Source: an uncultured Paludibacter sp. (GTDB lineage Bacteria > Bacteroidota > Bacteroidia > Bacteroidales > Paludibacteraceae). From it: DNA of 64,000 nt. Where the stretch lies: NCBI GenBank assembly GCA_937897985.1, contig CALCBD010000005.1:62001-126000 (forward strand). Direction: 5' to 3'. The notes under the pieces are model-generated. The model did no database searches. It was not told where the DNA came from and saw only the letters and a program-made list of their open reading frames with translations. Positions 44,002-53,385 of this stretch are shown here, piece by piece (the stretch's first letter is position 1; every line of letters starts with the position of its first letter). The position numbers and the translations under genes are program-made.

Positions 44002-47000
44002 TTACTTTACCACATTCACCCATTTCCCATCGCTACCGGCACTTATGCTGTTGTCATACATGGCTTCGCAACGTACCGAAGGCAGGTAATAAGTTCCGGA
44101 ATATGCCGCATGAAGCAAAACCCGGAACATTTTCGACTGTCCCTTTTCGAGATCGAAATAAATGCTGATACGATCGTCGCGGATATCCTGATAAGTCGGG
44201 ACATCGCCTTTTAGCCTGGCATTTTTCACCGCATCGAGCCGGCTGCTCAATATCTCCCAGCCGGAAGGGAATATCTCCAGCAGTGCCAAATCCTTGTATG
44301 CCATTCGGACTCCCGGATGTTTCACAATAACTTCTGCATAAAAATCGGTTCCCTGCCTGATGTTTGCCGGATTTAAAGGTTGGTCTTTCATGTCTTTGTA
44401 CTGAATGTTAAAAGTCAGGTTTTGAGCAGTTCCTACAATAGCCTGCATCTGCGGAATACCGGTTTGCTGCACTCGAACGAACAGATTCTGCTTTGTCCGG
44501 TTAGTGATTTTTATCGTTTTACGTAAACCACTGTTGTAATCGACTGGTAACTGATACATGACTTTAGTTGTATTTACTTTCAAAGCTTTACCGTTGAGAT
44601 CAATGTCGCATTCAAGATTTACAGCACCGGTTTGCAGACCGGCATATTTTGAAACAGCCATCAACATAAATGCAGTTGATTGTGTACTTAACCATGCGGA
44701 GGATGAAAGAATATTTGAAATTTCTTCGACCAGCGGTAATGCCTGAGCGTAGTTTCTCAGTAAAACCATTGTTTCAAGCATCATGGCTTTATCACGTTCC
44801 TGACTTCCATACGTTTCCCAATAGTCAGCATTTCCGGTTGCAGATGTATTAAGTCCGCGGATAATCTCAGACCCGATATCTGTTTTACCTGCCAGTGCGT
44901 AAGCAGCTGCCAGGCGCCATTTTGCTGCGTTGTGAATTCCCGGAGTTTCGCGCATTCGGTTCATTGCACTCAAAACCGGCTTTTTAGCCAATGCCAGCGT
45001 ATAAATCCTGTAAGCCTGCGTCAGATCAGAACTATAATTGTTTGATTTATGTTGCCAGTTGTTGGCCTGTGATGTCTGGTAATTTACCCATGGGTCTAAA
45101 AGTCCGACAGGTAATTCGTATCCCTGTGCTTCGGCTTCGAGCATAAAATGCCCTGCATAGTTGGTTCCCCATTCGCTGATTTTGTCTGACACAGAAGGCC
45201 AGTAAGCAAAACCACCACCTGATAACTGGTATGATTTGATTTTATTCAGGCAGGCTTTTACGTTAGCTTCGATTTCTTTCCTGCGAAATTCACTTAATTC
45301 CATCACATTTCCCAGAAACAACTGTGGAAATGCAACCGAAGTGATTTGCTCTATACAGCCATGTGGGTAACTGATCAGGTAATTCAGATTTTTCTGGAAA
45401 TTAAGTGGAAAAATGCGTGAAACTTCCACTGTTCCCGAATTAGTTCCCTGAATTCCCACTGCTGTAAATTCCTGCGACCATGTTTCGCCGGGTTTCAGGG
45501 TGGCTTTTAATTCATTTGTCACCGGTGGATTAGGCATTCGTATTTGCAGGTTCGTTTCTGTTGTGGCTTTTTCGTTGCCCGAAGTGGCTGAAATCTTGAT
45601 TTTTCCTTCAGCAATGCGGTTTTTAACTTTTAAGGTAAATTCAACTACCTTTTCACCGGTTTTTTCAAAAGTCAGATTTCGGATTGCACCATCAGTCACT
45701 GTAAAGTTCTTGTCTGAGGCAAAAACGACCTTCACATTTCTGATCGATTTTTCGGTTGCAAATACTGTAACCGGTACTTTGATTTGTTCGGTCGGACTCA
45801 CCACCCGGGGTAAAGTAGCAAGTACCATGAGCGGTTGTTTCACCGGTACTGTCATCTCAGTTGAACCGTAAGCGCCATGATTCCCGGCTATCACCATTAC
45901 ACGTACAGAACCGATGTAATTTGGCATTTGAAAAAACATGGTTTTTGATTCTCCTGCCTTCAACGATACCGGGGTGTGATACAATACTACCGGTTTGAAA
46001 CGGTTATTGTTTTCCTTCCCTTTTTTATTAAGATATAAGTCGCCGCCAACGGAAAACAAACCGGCTAATTTTCCGCCAAAAGCACCCACCACGTATTTAT
46101 ATAAATCCCAGGTACGAACCCCGAGGGCCTCATGGGCATAAAAACCTGTCCATGGATCCGGAGTGTTAAATCGCGTCAGGTCAAGCAAGCCTTCGTCGAC
46201 AATGGCTACAGTACATGTCATTGGTTTAGCATTGATTTCTTTCACCGTTACTGCAAATTTCTCAAGTGGTTTCAGTTCCTTTTTCATTGAAATTACAGGT
46301 TTCAGATGTGTGCCGGGGTCTTCCACTGTCACCGGCTGAACGCCGTACATACGGATGGGAATTCCGTTTTTGCTTTGTGCATGAGGCTGAATATATGAAA
46401 TATGGATATAAATATTCGGAGCCATTTCGGGTGTTACTACAAATTCCGCCCTTGAATTTCCTTTTTCAGGAGTAAACCAGAAGTTCCTGATGACGCGGCT
46501 ACCGGTTTCGATACTTATGAGTGCACGACTTTTTTGCATCACGGGCAACTCCACCTGAATTTTTTCGCCCACCTTATATTGCTTTTTATTAGTCCGGAAA
46601 ACAAGCATTTCGGCTCCACCGGGATTTTCGCTGCCCGCATTGCTCCACCAGTCTTTGTATGTGGTATAAAATACAGCACCGGCACTGTGTCCGCCTTTCA
46701 GGTCGGTAACTCTCATGAATTTTCGTCCCCAGTATTCTCCACCAAGGTTCATTTCGTAAATAGCCCGTCCGTTTCGTACCTGTATATAATCAGTTTTCAT
46801 CAGGTTGGTATGTTCACCCGAAACGTAAGAAGCCACATTTTCCTCCGGCGACTGATTCCACCACCAGCGCCAGTAAATATTGAAAATTTCAATTTTCAGT
46901 TTACCATTCATTGGTCTTCCGTTTTCATCTACCAACGCCAAAGGAATTAAGTTCTTTTCATCCGAATAAAGTGCATTGTTCCAGCCTTTTCCTTCGGGGA

Positions 47001-49557
47001 TTTTCAATCCGGCATAAGCCTTATAGGGAGAATATTTAAACAATGCACGGTCGATGCTGAAATCGCCGCCTGCTTCGAAAGCTCGTGTTTTCAGCTGTAC
47101 AGCTATCATTCCGGGGGCATCGCCAGCAGGGTCGAAGTTCAGTTTTATTTCTGCATTGCCTTCAGTGTTTACATTGCCTTTAAATACTTCGAAATCCTGC
47201 GATTCAAAGGTCTTTGCCGGATCATCAAAAACATAACCTTTACATGATTTAAAAGTGGTTTTGGCCTGACCTGCAGAAGCTTCAATGATTACTTTGGCGT
47301 TTGAGGCCGGTGTTCCGTACAGCCAGTTGACCTGAAGTTTGCCGGTTTCCTGTACATTTTTGTGGAGTATTGCAGGAAAATACAAATTGATTTTCATGCG
47401 GTTGGGTTTTACGGTTTCAATCCTCAGGTTTCGGGCAAAGGTTGAACCTCCTACCCGTACTTTGGCTACCCAGCTTCCCGTAAGTGCATCGGCTGGTGTT
47501 CGTACATTGAAATTGTAAAAGCCATTTATACCTGACTGTTGCACAATTCGTTGTGACAACTGACCTGTCGGGTTGTACAATTCCATAATGACAGGATGAT
47601 TCGGTGGTAAAGCTTTGTTTTTATCTTCGAGAATAAAAGTCAGGTACATTAAATCACCCGGACGCCATACGCCTCTTTCACCGTAAATAAATCCTTTTAC
47701 TCCTTTTTTCAATTCTTCTCCGCTTACATCAAACATACTTAGCGAAAGGGATGAAGCATTGTCGAGTCGTAAATAACCGCGCTGGTTACCCTTTTTGGCA
47801 ATCAGAACAAATGGTTTATCTTCGGGTTTCAGATTACACAGGCCTTCTGAATTAGTTTTTGTTGTAGCCAATACCTGATTTTGCAGGTTGCGGAATTCGA
47901 TTTCAACATCACTGATTGGTTCGGTGGTTAGCAGGTTGGTGACAGCCAGAAAATATTCGTTATTAGTGCCCGATTTAGCAATGATTCCAAAGTCGGATGC
48001 CAGTACATTGCGTGCTACTTTGTGGTTGGCTAAATAGTACGATGGTTTGGTCGGATCATTAGTTTCTTCCCAATTGTAATTCTCACCGTAATTTGAATCA
48101 TCTTCATAATAATCCCAATAATATTCTGATGGTTCGTCGAAACTTTCGTTGGGATCACGGGGGTAAGGATTACTATCGACGATTGAATTCCTGTCGATTC
48201 CCGGATAGAGGGAGTGTTTCATACGGAATGAAATCTCAACTCTGTAAATGGCTCCCGGTTCGGTTTTTATAAGCTTCGAAAGATCAAGTGAAAAATTATT
48301 CCAGGTATTGTAATCAATAACATCTTTGGAATGGAGCATTACTTCATTGTTGTAAACCACACGTCCTACGCGTTTGATTTCCTGGTCACCATTCAACTGG
48401 TTAGTTTGTAAAAACTGCACAATATTATTTTCAAAAATCTGAATGATTCTCACATCAACTCCCGACAAACTTACTGCTTTGAAGGGAAACAGAATGTCTC
48501 CGGTGTGAGGTACAATTACACCATCGCCAATCAGTTCCACACAGGGTTTGAGACTTTTGAATTCCACCACGGTCTGATAATTATTCCCCAATGGTTTTTC
48601 AAATATATTCTTTACACCCGAAAATACGGTAAGCTCTGCTTTGCCGGTTATGCTTTTGCCTGTAAAAATTGTAATTATATTTCCTTTGGCTACTGCAGTT
48701 TCTTCTGAAGATGGACTGAGCTTAACTAACCCGTTGATATCCTGTAATGTGCTCAGCGGGTCAGAAAAAAATACATCCACTGATGTTTTCGGATCAGAGC
48801 TGGTTTTAACGTAGATCACTTTAAAATCATTCAGTGCCGGCATTTCGAATTCCCACGAACCATCAGATTTGGCTCCGATCATACGACCATCCCATTTAAT
48901 TTTAAGTTTGTATGGCAGGTTACGGCGTTCCACGTTTTCGATGCTGAATTCGTGAACGTTACTACCGGAATTATGTTTCCATTTGAATGTATTTGATGCA
49001 TCGTCGCCCGAAATACTGAATGCTTTTTCGATCAGTGAATCGACAGCATAATCGGCTGTATATATCACTCCGCGAATCCTTTGCCGTGTCATGTCGTTTT
49101 CAATCATAGGGCTTATCCCGTTGAATTCGAAGCGAATACCCTGGTTTTTTACCTGAAAGCGAAATGTAAGGGTACTGAATTTTTCAGGAACTTTAACGAA
49201 CTTATCGAGTTCGAAATTCACTGTGTAAATTTCACCTGCCGGCAATTTTTCAAAGGGCACAAACTGTATGGTTTGTTTATCTACCCATTTTGACTGACCT
49301 TTAATTTCGGCACTGAATGAAAATGGATTGAAAGACAGTGTATTACCAGGTACGGCACCGGGAACTTCAGCCACCAAACGTACCTGAACTGCCGAATTGG
49401 AGGAAACAATACCGGATGTAAACGAAATGACGTATGCTGCAAAACCAGGATCAATTTTTTGTGGTTTCAGTTTTTCCTTACATGAAGGCATAAATACTAA
49501 TAAAATGCACATCGAAACAATAATGAATCGGTTGACCGGCACTTGAGTTGATTTCAT
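44002..49557 (-). CDS. Bacterial alpha-2-macroglobulin-like lipoprotein
   Basis: The ATG at 49557 gives a lipoprotein signal (lipobox FMPSC, Cys at residue ~26). An upstream in-frame start at 49605 lies on top of the promoter and is rejected. The 1851-residue product has MG1/MG2-type beta domains, the block KKGVKGFIYGERGVWRPGD (MG2), an Ala-2-macroglobulin core (ALGVRTWDLYKYVVGAFGG, LPRVVSPTEQIKVPV), the thioester motif C-I-E-Q (Cys1401, in YPHGCIEQ) and the helical thioester domain (SGGGFAYWPSVSD), then a receptor-binding-like end (MAYKDLALLEIFPSGWEI). It traps proteases in the periplasm or at the membrane, and is paired with pbpC downstream. No truncation is seen. Confidence 0.95.
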   Translation of the reverse strand: MKSTQVPVNRFIIVSMCILLVFMPSCKEKLKPQKIDPGFAAYVISFTSGIVSSNSAVQVRLVAEVPGAVPGNTLSFNPFSFSAEIKGQSKWVDKQTIQFVPFEKLPAGEIYTVNFELDKFVKVPEKFSTLTFRFQVKNQGIRFEFNGISPMIENDMTRQRIRGVIYTADYAVDSLIEKAFSISGDDASNTFKWKHNSGSNVHEFSIENVERRNLPYKLKIKWDGRMIGAKSDGSWEFEMPALNDFKVIYVKTSSDPKTSVDVFFSDPLSTLQDINGLVKLSPSSEETAVAKGNIITIFTGKSITGKAELTVFSGVKNIFEKPLGNNYQTVVEFKSLKPCVELIGDGVIVPHTGDILFPFKAVSLSGVDVRIIQIFENNIVQFLQTNQLNGDQEIKRVGRVVYNNEVMLHSKDVIDYNTWNNFSLDLSKLIKTEPGAIYRVEISFRMKHSLYPGIDRNSIVDSNPYPRDPNESFDEPSEYYWDYYEDDSNYGENYNWEETNDPTKPSYYLANHKVARNVLASDFGIIAKSGTNNEYFLAVTNLLTTEPISDVEIEFRNLQNQVLATTKTNSEGLCNLKPEDKPFVLIAKKGNQRGYLRLDNASSLSLSMFDVSGEELKKGVKGFIYGERGVWRPGDLMYLTFILEDKNKALPPNHPVIMELYNPTGQLSQRIVQQSGINGFYNFNVRTPADALTGSWVAKVRVGGSTFARNLRIETVKPNRMKINLYFPAILHKNVQETGKLQVNWLYGTPASNAKVIIEASAGQAKTTFKSCKGYVFDDPAKTFESQDFEVFKGNVNTEGNAEIKLNFDPAGDAPGMIAVQLKTRAFEAGGDFSIDRALFKYSPYKAYAGLKIPEGKGWNNALYSDEKNLIPLALVDENGRPMNGKLKIEIFNIYWRWWWNQSPEENVASYVSGEHTNLMKTDYIQVRNGRAIYEMNLGGEYWGRKFMRVTDLKGGHSAGAVFYTTYKDWWSNAGSENPGGAEMLVFRTNKKQYKVGEKIQVELPVMQKSRALISIETGSRVIRNFWFTPEKGNSRAEFVVTPEMAPNIYIHISYIQPHAQSKNGIPIRMYGVQPVTVEDPGTHLKPVISMKKELKPLEKFAVTVKEINAKPMTCTVAIVDEGLLDLTRFNTPDPWTGFYAHEALGVRTWDLYKYVVGAFGGKLAGLFSVGGDLYLNKKGKENNNRFKPVVLYHTPVSLKAGESKTMFFQMPNYIGSVRVMVIAGNHGAYGSTEMTVPVKQPLMVLATLPRVVSPTEQIKVPVTVFATEKSIRNVKVVFASDKNFTVTDGAIRNLTFEKTGEKVVEFTLKVKNRIAEGKIKISATSGNEKATTETNLQIRMPNPPVTNELKATLKPGETWSQEFTAVGIQGTNSGTVEVSRIFPLNFQKNLNYLISYPHGCIEQITSVAFPQLFLGNVMELSEFRRKEIEANVKACLNKIKSYQLSGGGFAYWPSVSDKISEWGTNYAGHFMLEAEAQGYELPVGLLDPWVNYQTSQANNWQHKSNNYSSDLTQAYRIYTLALAKKPVLSAMNRMRETPGIHNAAKWRLAAAYALAGKTDIGSEIIRGLNTSATGNADYWETYGSQERDKAMMLETMVLLRNYAQALPLVEEISNILSSSAWLSTQSTAFMLMAVSKYAGLQTGAVNLECDIDLNGKALKVNTTKVMYQLPVDYNSGLRKTIKITNRTKQNLFVRVQQTGIPQMQAIVGTAQNLTFNIQYKDMKDQPLNPANIRQGTDFYAEVIVKHPGVRMAYKDLALLEIFPSGWEILSSRLDAVKNARLKGDVPTYQDIRDDRISIYFDLEKGQSKMFRVLLHAAYSGTYYLPSVRCEAMYDNSISAGSDGKWVNVVK

Positions 49558-49602
49558 AGGATTTGAATTAAGGAAAGTGATTTTTGATAAATTTCTGTAT
49601 TG

Positions 49603-49633
49603 CAAATGTAATTATTATTTTATTAAGTTTCAA
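49603..49633 (-). promoter_or_regulatory. Promoter of the alpha-2-macroglobulin/pbpC operon
   Basis: On the minus strand TTG (49633-49631) is followed after 20 bases by TACATTTG (49610-49603), matching the Bacteroidota -33/-7 layout. Transcription would begin near 49596, which supports the start codon at 49557. The remaining gap to 49906 holds no gene I can support. Confidence 0.6.
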
Positions 49634-49906
49634 TTTTTTATAAATAATGCGAAACGGGCATTGAAATAGATTTTAGTTTCTGTAAATATAGGTTTGATTT
49701 CAGAGGGCTACACCCCTGAATTTTGAATAAGGCAGTGCAACTGTAATATCCTGTAAAAGTTGACTTGTCGGAATAGCATAATACTACACCTGATTTGCCT
49801 TAATAATGATAAGTGTCACTCTGAGGTAAAATATAAGAAAAATGTCAGTTTAATATAAAAAATATTCATTCTGACACGACTTGTGTTTAAATTAATCTCA
49901 GTTGTT

Positions 49907-50428
49907 TTAAGATGGACCACATGGCAACACGGCGCAATCTGGTATTAAATTTATTGTAACAGGAAAATTCATATCATAAATTTGATTATTATAATCAAAA
50001 CGAATTTTAATTTCTGCACTACTTAAATCTTTAGGATTTCTTTTGTAATAATCAATTCCTTTAAGTAAATATTTGTACTCAGATTTTGCTGGAATGACTC
50101 TAAATGTATTTTTTATATCATCATCGCTAAAAATTGGAATGGCATCATATACATTGTATTTTTTACCTGCGGATTCTTTAAATGCAAAAGTTAGATATGA
50201 AAAGGTTTTAGGGCTATCAATTCCTAAATCAAAATCAAATTTGGTTATTATATCAATATCTGTGTCAAAGTTGTTTTTCAGAACAAATTCGTACACAGGA
50301 ACACCAGATGCATATCTTGCATTAATTGTTGCTGTAAACAAGCCGTTTACAACAGTTTGATTTTGTTGCGAATATAGTGAAATTGCTGAAAGTACAATCA
50401 TACCAAATAAACTTATTTTCTTCATCAT
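49907..50428 (-). CDS. Exported protein of unknown function
   Basis: A 173-residue protein with a signal peptide (~1-20, ending LYSQQ). The mature part is beta-rich (FTATINARYASGVPVYEFVLKN, SYLTFAFKE, IKIRFDYNNQIYDMNFPVTINL) and ends with a cysteine pair (DCAVLPCGPS). It has the feel of a single Ig-like domain. It is AT-rich, stands alone between the alpha-2-macroglobulin operon and the tandem repeat, and has no clear partner. The function is not recognised. Its start could also be the second Met, which changes nothing of substance. Confidence 0.7.
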   Translation of the reverse strand: MMKKISLFGMIVLSAISLYSQQNQTVVNGLFTATINARYASGVPVYEFVLKNNFDTDIDIITKFDFDLGIDSPKTFSYLTFAFKESAGKKYNVYDAIPIFSDDDIKNTFRVIPAKSEYKYLLKGIDYYKRNPKDLSSAEIKIRFDYNNQIYDMNFPVTINLIPDCAVLPCGPS

Positions 50429-50511
50429 TTATCTGTTTTTACTTACTATTATGGTTGAAAAAAATGACAAAGAATGCAAACTGACCACCCCGCTGCCTCA
50501 CGAATTCCCAT

Positions 50512-50540
50512 GCTGCCGCACGTTTGCATCGTGCGGCAGC
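50512..50540 (+). repeat. GC-rich perfect hairpin
   Basis: GCTGCCGCACG (50512-50522) pairs with CGTGCGGCAGC (50530-50540) around TTTGCAT. The flanks CCACCCCGCTGCC and GGCAGCAGAGGGGG extend it imperfectly. Base composition is far from that of the AT-rich surroundings. This looks like a dispersed intergenic palindromic repeat (REP-like). Confidence 0.6.
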
Positions 50541-50562
50541 AGAGGGCAGCAGAGGGGGTTGA

Positions 50563-50814
50563 GTTATTTCAATAGTGAAATATCTTTCCGCCAAAAGTTG
50601 GCCAGTTATTTCAATAGTGAATCATCGTTCCGCCAAAAGTCCGTGAGTTATTTCAATAGTGAATCATCATTCCGCCAAAAGTCCGTGAGTTATTTCAATA
50701 GTGAAATATCGTTCCGCCATAAGTCCTTGAGTTATTTCAATAGTGAAATATCGTTCCGCCAAATGTCAGAGTGTTATTTCAATAGTGTCATATCATTCAG
50801 CCAAAAGCCGGTGA
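50563..50814 (+). repeat. Six exact-length tandem copies of a 42-bp repeat
   Basis: Units begin at 50563, 50605, 50647, 50689, 50731 and 50773, each 42 bases and 252 in total. Each begins GTTATTTCAATAGTGAA and contains TTCCGCCA (or a variant). Within some units TATTTCA-ATAG-TGAAATA forms a small palindrome. There are no unique spacers, so this is not a CRISPR. The period is a multiple of three and an open frame (50451-50903) reads through all units as a 14-residue repeat (YFNSESSFRQKSVS type). That frame lacks a clear ribosome binding site or signal peptide, so I leave it unannotated as a gene. The 50904-51263 gap holds no other gene I can support. Confidence 0.85.
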
Positions 50815-51182
50815 GATTTTTTTCTATTTATTTTTTTTTGACAAATAAAATGAAAGAATTTTATACAATTAAATTTATTCAAAACAAATTTGTCCTGATT
50901 TGACGAATCAGGACAAAATTTTTTAATCCAGCAGTGTTTTTAACGTTTGTTTGCTGAAAACGCAGGTTTTATCCGTTGAAAAATGAGTGGATTTCAACAT
51001 TTGAAATTGAGCTTAATAAGGGAAAATGTAAACTTATGAAACAAAATTTTGTACGACAGCCGGTTTTCAGCTCTACGTGAAAATGATTCAACTCTTCGAA
51101 CAGAAGGGAACGACCGGGCAGAGTGTATAAATGGGAGATGCCATATAAAGGGTCAGAATTTTAAAATATTGCACATTTTTAG

Positions 51183-51190
51183 TATCTTTG
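51183..51190 (+). promoter_or_regulatory. -7 box for fabI
   Basis: TATCTTTG fits TAnnTTTG and lies 74 bases before the fabI ATG. No TTG is found at the usual -33 spacing. Confidence 0.4.
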
Positions 51191-51263
51191 TGCCGAAAAT
51201 GATTTTACAACGAACTTTTTTGTTTAAAAAAGGGTTATTTGTAGAAACAATTAATCAAAAATC

Positions 51264-52121
51264 ATGGGTTATAATTTATTAAAAGGTAAAAGAGGAATTA
51301 TTTTCGGGGCATTAAACGATATGTCCATTGCATGGAAAGTAGCTGAGAGGGCAGTAGAAGAAGGTGCAGTTATCACTTTGTCGAATACACCCCTGGCAGT
51401 ACGAATGGGTACCACCAACGAACTGGCCGAAAAACTGAATGCTAAACTGATTCCGGCAGATGCAACAAGCGTCAGCGATTTGGAGGAAGTTTTCAGACAA
51501 TCCATTGAAGCGCTGGGCGGAAAGATTGATTTCGTGCTTCACTCTATTGGTATGTCGCCTAACGTCAGGAAAAAACGCACTTACGACGATTTGGATTATG
51601 AAATGTTAAATACCACTTTGGATATTTCTGCCATTTCGTTTCACAAAATGATACAGGTAGCCAAGAAAATGGATGCCATCAGCGATGGAGGTTCTATCGT
51701 AGCTTTGACTTATATGGCTGCACAACGTACCGTGTTCGGATACAACGACATGGCTGATGCCAAGGCAATGCTCGAATCAATTGCACGTAGTTTCGGCTAT
51801 ATTTATGGTCGCGAACACAATGTTAGGATCAACACTATTTCACAGTCGCCAACTATTACTACTGCCGGAAGCGGCGTAAAAGGAATCAACGGATTGCTCG
51901 ACTTTTCGGAACGCATGTCACCACTCGGCAATGCTACTGCCGAAGATTGTGCCGATTATTGTGTGGTGATGTTCAGCGATTTAACACGTAAGGTTACGAT
52001 GCAAAATCTGTATCACGACGGTGGTTTCTCAAGTATGTCGATGAGTTATAAAGCTATGGAACAATATAATAAAAGCTTTGATGAATTTAAAGACGAAAAT
52101 GGAAAAATTATTTACGGTTAG
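51264..52121 (+). CDS. fabI: Enoyl-[acyl-carrier-protein] reductase FabI
   Basis: A 285-residue SDR-type protein with the FabI hallmarks: the N-terminal GxxxxxSIAW nucleotide-binding form (GALNDMSIAW, 15-24), VLHSIGMSP (~91-99), and the catalytic Tyr150, Tyr160-x6-Lys167 set (TYMAAQRTVFGYNDMADAK), plus a C-terminal DGGFSSM. It reduces the enoyl-ACP double bond with NAD(P)H in the last step of each fatty-acid elongation cycle. A strong terminator follows, so it is likely monocistronic. The next gene encodes an FMN protein of the family that includes the alternative reductase FabK. Confidence 0.96.
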   Translation: MGYNLLKGKRGIIFGALNDMSIAWKVAERAVEEGAVITLSNTPLAVRMGTTNELAEKLNAKLIPADATSVSDLEEVFRQSIEALGGKIDFVLHSIGMSPNVRKKRTYDDLDYEMLNTTLDISAISFHKMIQVAKKMDAISDGGSIVALTYMAAQRTVFGYNDMADAKAMLESIARSFGYIYGREHNVRINTISQSPTITTAGSGVKGINGLLDFSERMSPLGNATAEDCADYCVVMFSDLTRKVTMQNLYHDGGFSSMSMSYKAMEQYNKSFDEFKDENGKIIYG

Positions 52122-52159
52122 TGATTAATCCATTTTTTTAATGCAAAATAAAATAAACA

Positions 52160-52200
52160 CAGGAGAAAGCAGGCGGATTTAATTCGTTGGCTTTCTCCTG
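52160..52200 (+). terminator. Terminator after fabI
   Basis: CAGGAGAAAGC (52160-52170) pairs perfectly with GCTTTCTCCTG (52190-52200), 38 bases after the stop, followed by a CTTTAATATT run. Confidence 0.75.
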
Positions 52201-52262
52201 CTTTAATATTCAGGGGATGACAAGGTGAGTTGAAATATAAATTATTTTAAAAGTAAATTTTT

Positions 52263-53357
52263 ATGAATGGATTAAAAATCGGAAATCTGACTGCGCGTGT
52301 ACCTATCATTCAGGGAGGTATGGGTGTAGGTATTTCCTTGTCGGGTTTAGCATCGGCAGTTGCAAATGAAGGGGGAGTCGGCGTTATTTCGTGTGCCGGA
52401 CTCGGGTTGATTTATCGCGAAAAGGCAAGAACTTACATGGAATCATGTATTGTGGGATTGAAAGAAGAAATCCGTAAAGCGAAGGAAAAGTCGTCCGGAA
52501 TTATCGGGGTGAATATTATGATGGCCCTCACTAACTTCAGCGACATGGTAAAAACCGCCATCGCCGAAAAAGCGGATGTGATTTTTGCAGGAGCAGGACT
52601 GCCGCTCGATTTGCCAAAATACCTCACTCCGGGGAGTACTACCAAACTGGTACCAATTGTTTCGTCGGCAAGAGCAGCAAAAATTATTTGTGAAAAATGG
52701 AAAACTCTTTACAATTATCTGCCTGATCTGGTGGTGGTAGAGGGGCCGAAAGCAGGCGGACATCTCGGTTTTAAGGCCAATCAGATTGCCGATCCTGATT
52801 TTGCCATCGAAAAGCTGATCCCCGAAGTGGTAAAGGAAGTGGCTGTTTTCGAAGAAAAATACAACCAGGAAATCCCGGTGGTGGCTGCCGGTGGAATTTA
52901 CAACGGCGAAAATATGTACGAAATTATGCAGCTCGGGGCAAAAGGTATACAGGTAGCCAGCAGATTTGTAACTACCGAGGAATGCGACGCTGATATAAAA
53001 TTCAAAAATTCGTACCTCAGTGCCGGTAAAAACGATGTGGAAATTATACAAAGTCCTGTAGGAATGCCGGGCAGAGCATTGCAGGGAAAATTTCTGGAAC
53101 GGGTAAAACAAGGGCTTACCAGGCCAAAATCCTGTCCCTATAACTGCCTTCATACCTGCGATTATAAGGTGGTTCCCTATTGCATTATGGTCACATTGTA
53201 TAATGCCTACAAAGGTAAAATGGACAAAGGTTATGCATTTGCCGGCAGCAATGCCTATCTCTCGAATCGTATATCCACAGTCAAAGAAGTGATGGATGAT
53301 TTGATTACAAAATTTGAAAAAACCAAAGCAGATACAATGGCTAAACTGAAGAGATAA
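52263..53357 (+). CDS. FMN-dependent nitronate monooxygenase / FabK-like protein
   Basis: A 364-residue TIM-barrel flavoprotein: the N-terminal PIIQGGMGVGISLSGLASAVA, GVGVISCAGLG, a GVNIMMAL strand, VVVEGPKAGGHLGF (~160-172, the catalytic/His-containing loop in this family), VVAAGGIYNG and GAKGIQVASRFVTTEEC as phosphate-binding elements. Four cysteines cluster at SCPYNCLHTCDYKVVPYC (~298-315), which is a distinctive insertion. Family members act as nitronate monooxygenases or as the enoyl-ACP reductase FabK. Here fabI lies immediately upstream but behind a terminator. Which activity applies cannot be told from the sequence. Confidence 0.9.
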   Translation: MNGLKIGNLTARVPIIQGGMGVGISLSGLASAVANEGGVGVISCAGLGLIYREKARTYMESCIVGLKEEIRKAKEKSSGIIGVNIMMALTNFSDMVKTAIAEKADVIFAGAGLPLDLPKYLTPGSTTKLVPIVSSARAAKIICEKWKTLYNYLPDLVVVEGPKAGGHLGFKANQIADPDFAIEKLIPEVVKEVAVFEEKYNQEIPVVAAGGIYNGENMYEIMQLGAKGIQVASRFVTTEECDADIKFKNSYLSAGKNDVEIIQSPVGMPGRALQGKFLERVKQGLTRPKSCPYNCLHTCDYKVVPYCIMVTLYNAYKGKMDKGYAFAGSNAYLSNRISTVKEVMDDLITKFEKTKADTMAKLKR

Positions 53358-53385
53358 AATGCTTTGGTTTGAATTTAATCATTAG

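Noticed and set aside
49558..49605. N-terminal extension of the alpha-2-macroglobulin gene
   Set aside because: It would begin within the TACATTTG promoter box and would bury the lipoprotein signal.
50563..50814. CRISPR-like array
   Set aside because: The 42-bp units follow each other with no unique spacers and no cas genes are nearby.
50451..50903. 150-codon frame through the tandem repeat as a real gene
   Set aside because: Coding potential is kept by the 42-bp period, but the flanking residues are unlike a protein and no translation signal is evident, so it is recorded as a repeat with an open question.
52443..53153. 236-codon open frame on the minus strand
   Set aside because: It is antisense to the FabK-like gene, whose protein is clearly conserved; the composition is that of a shadow frame (many His, Phe and Tyr).
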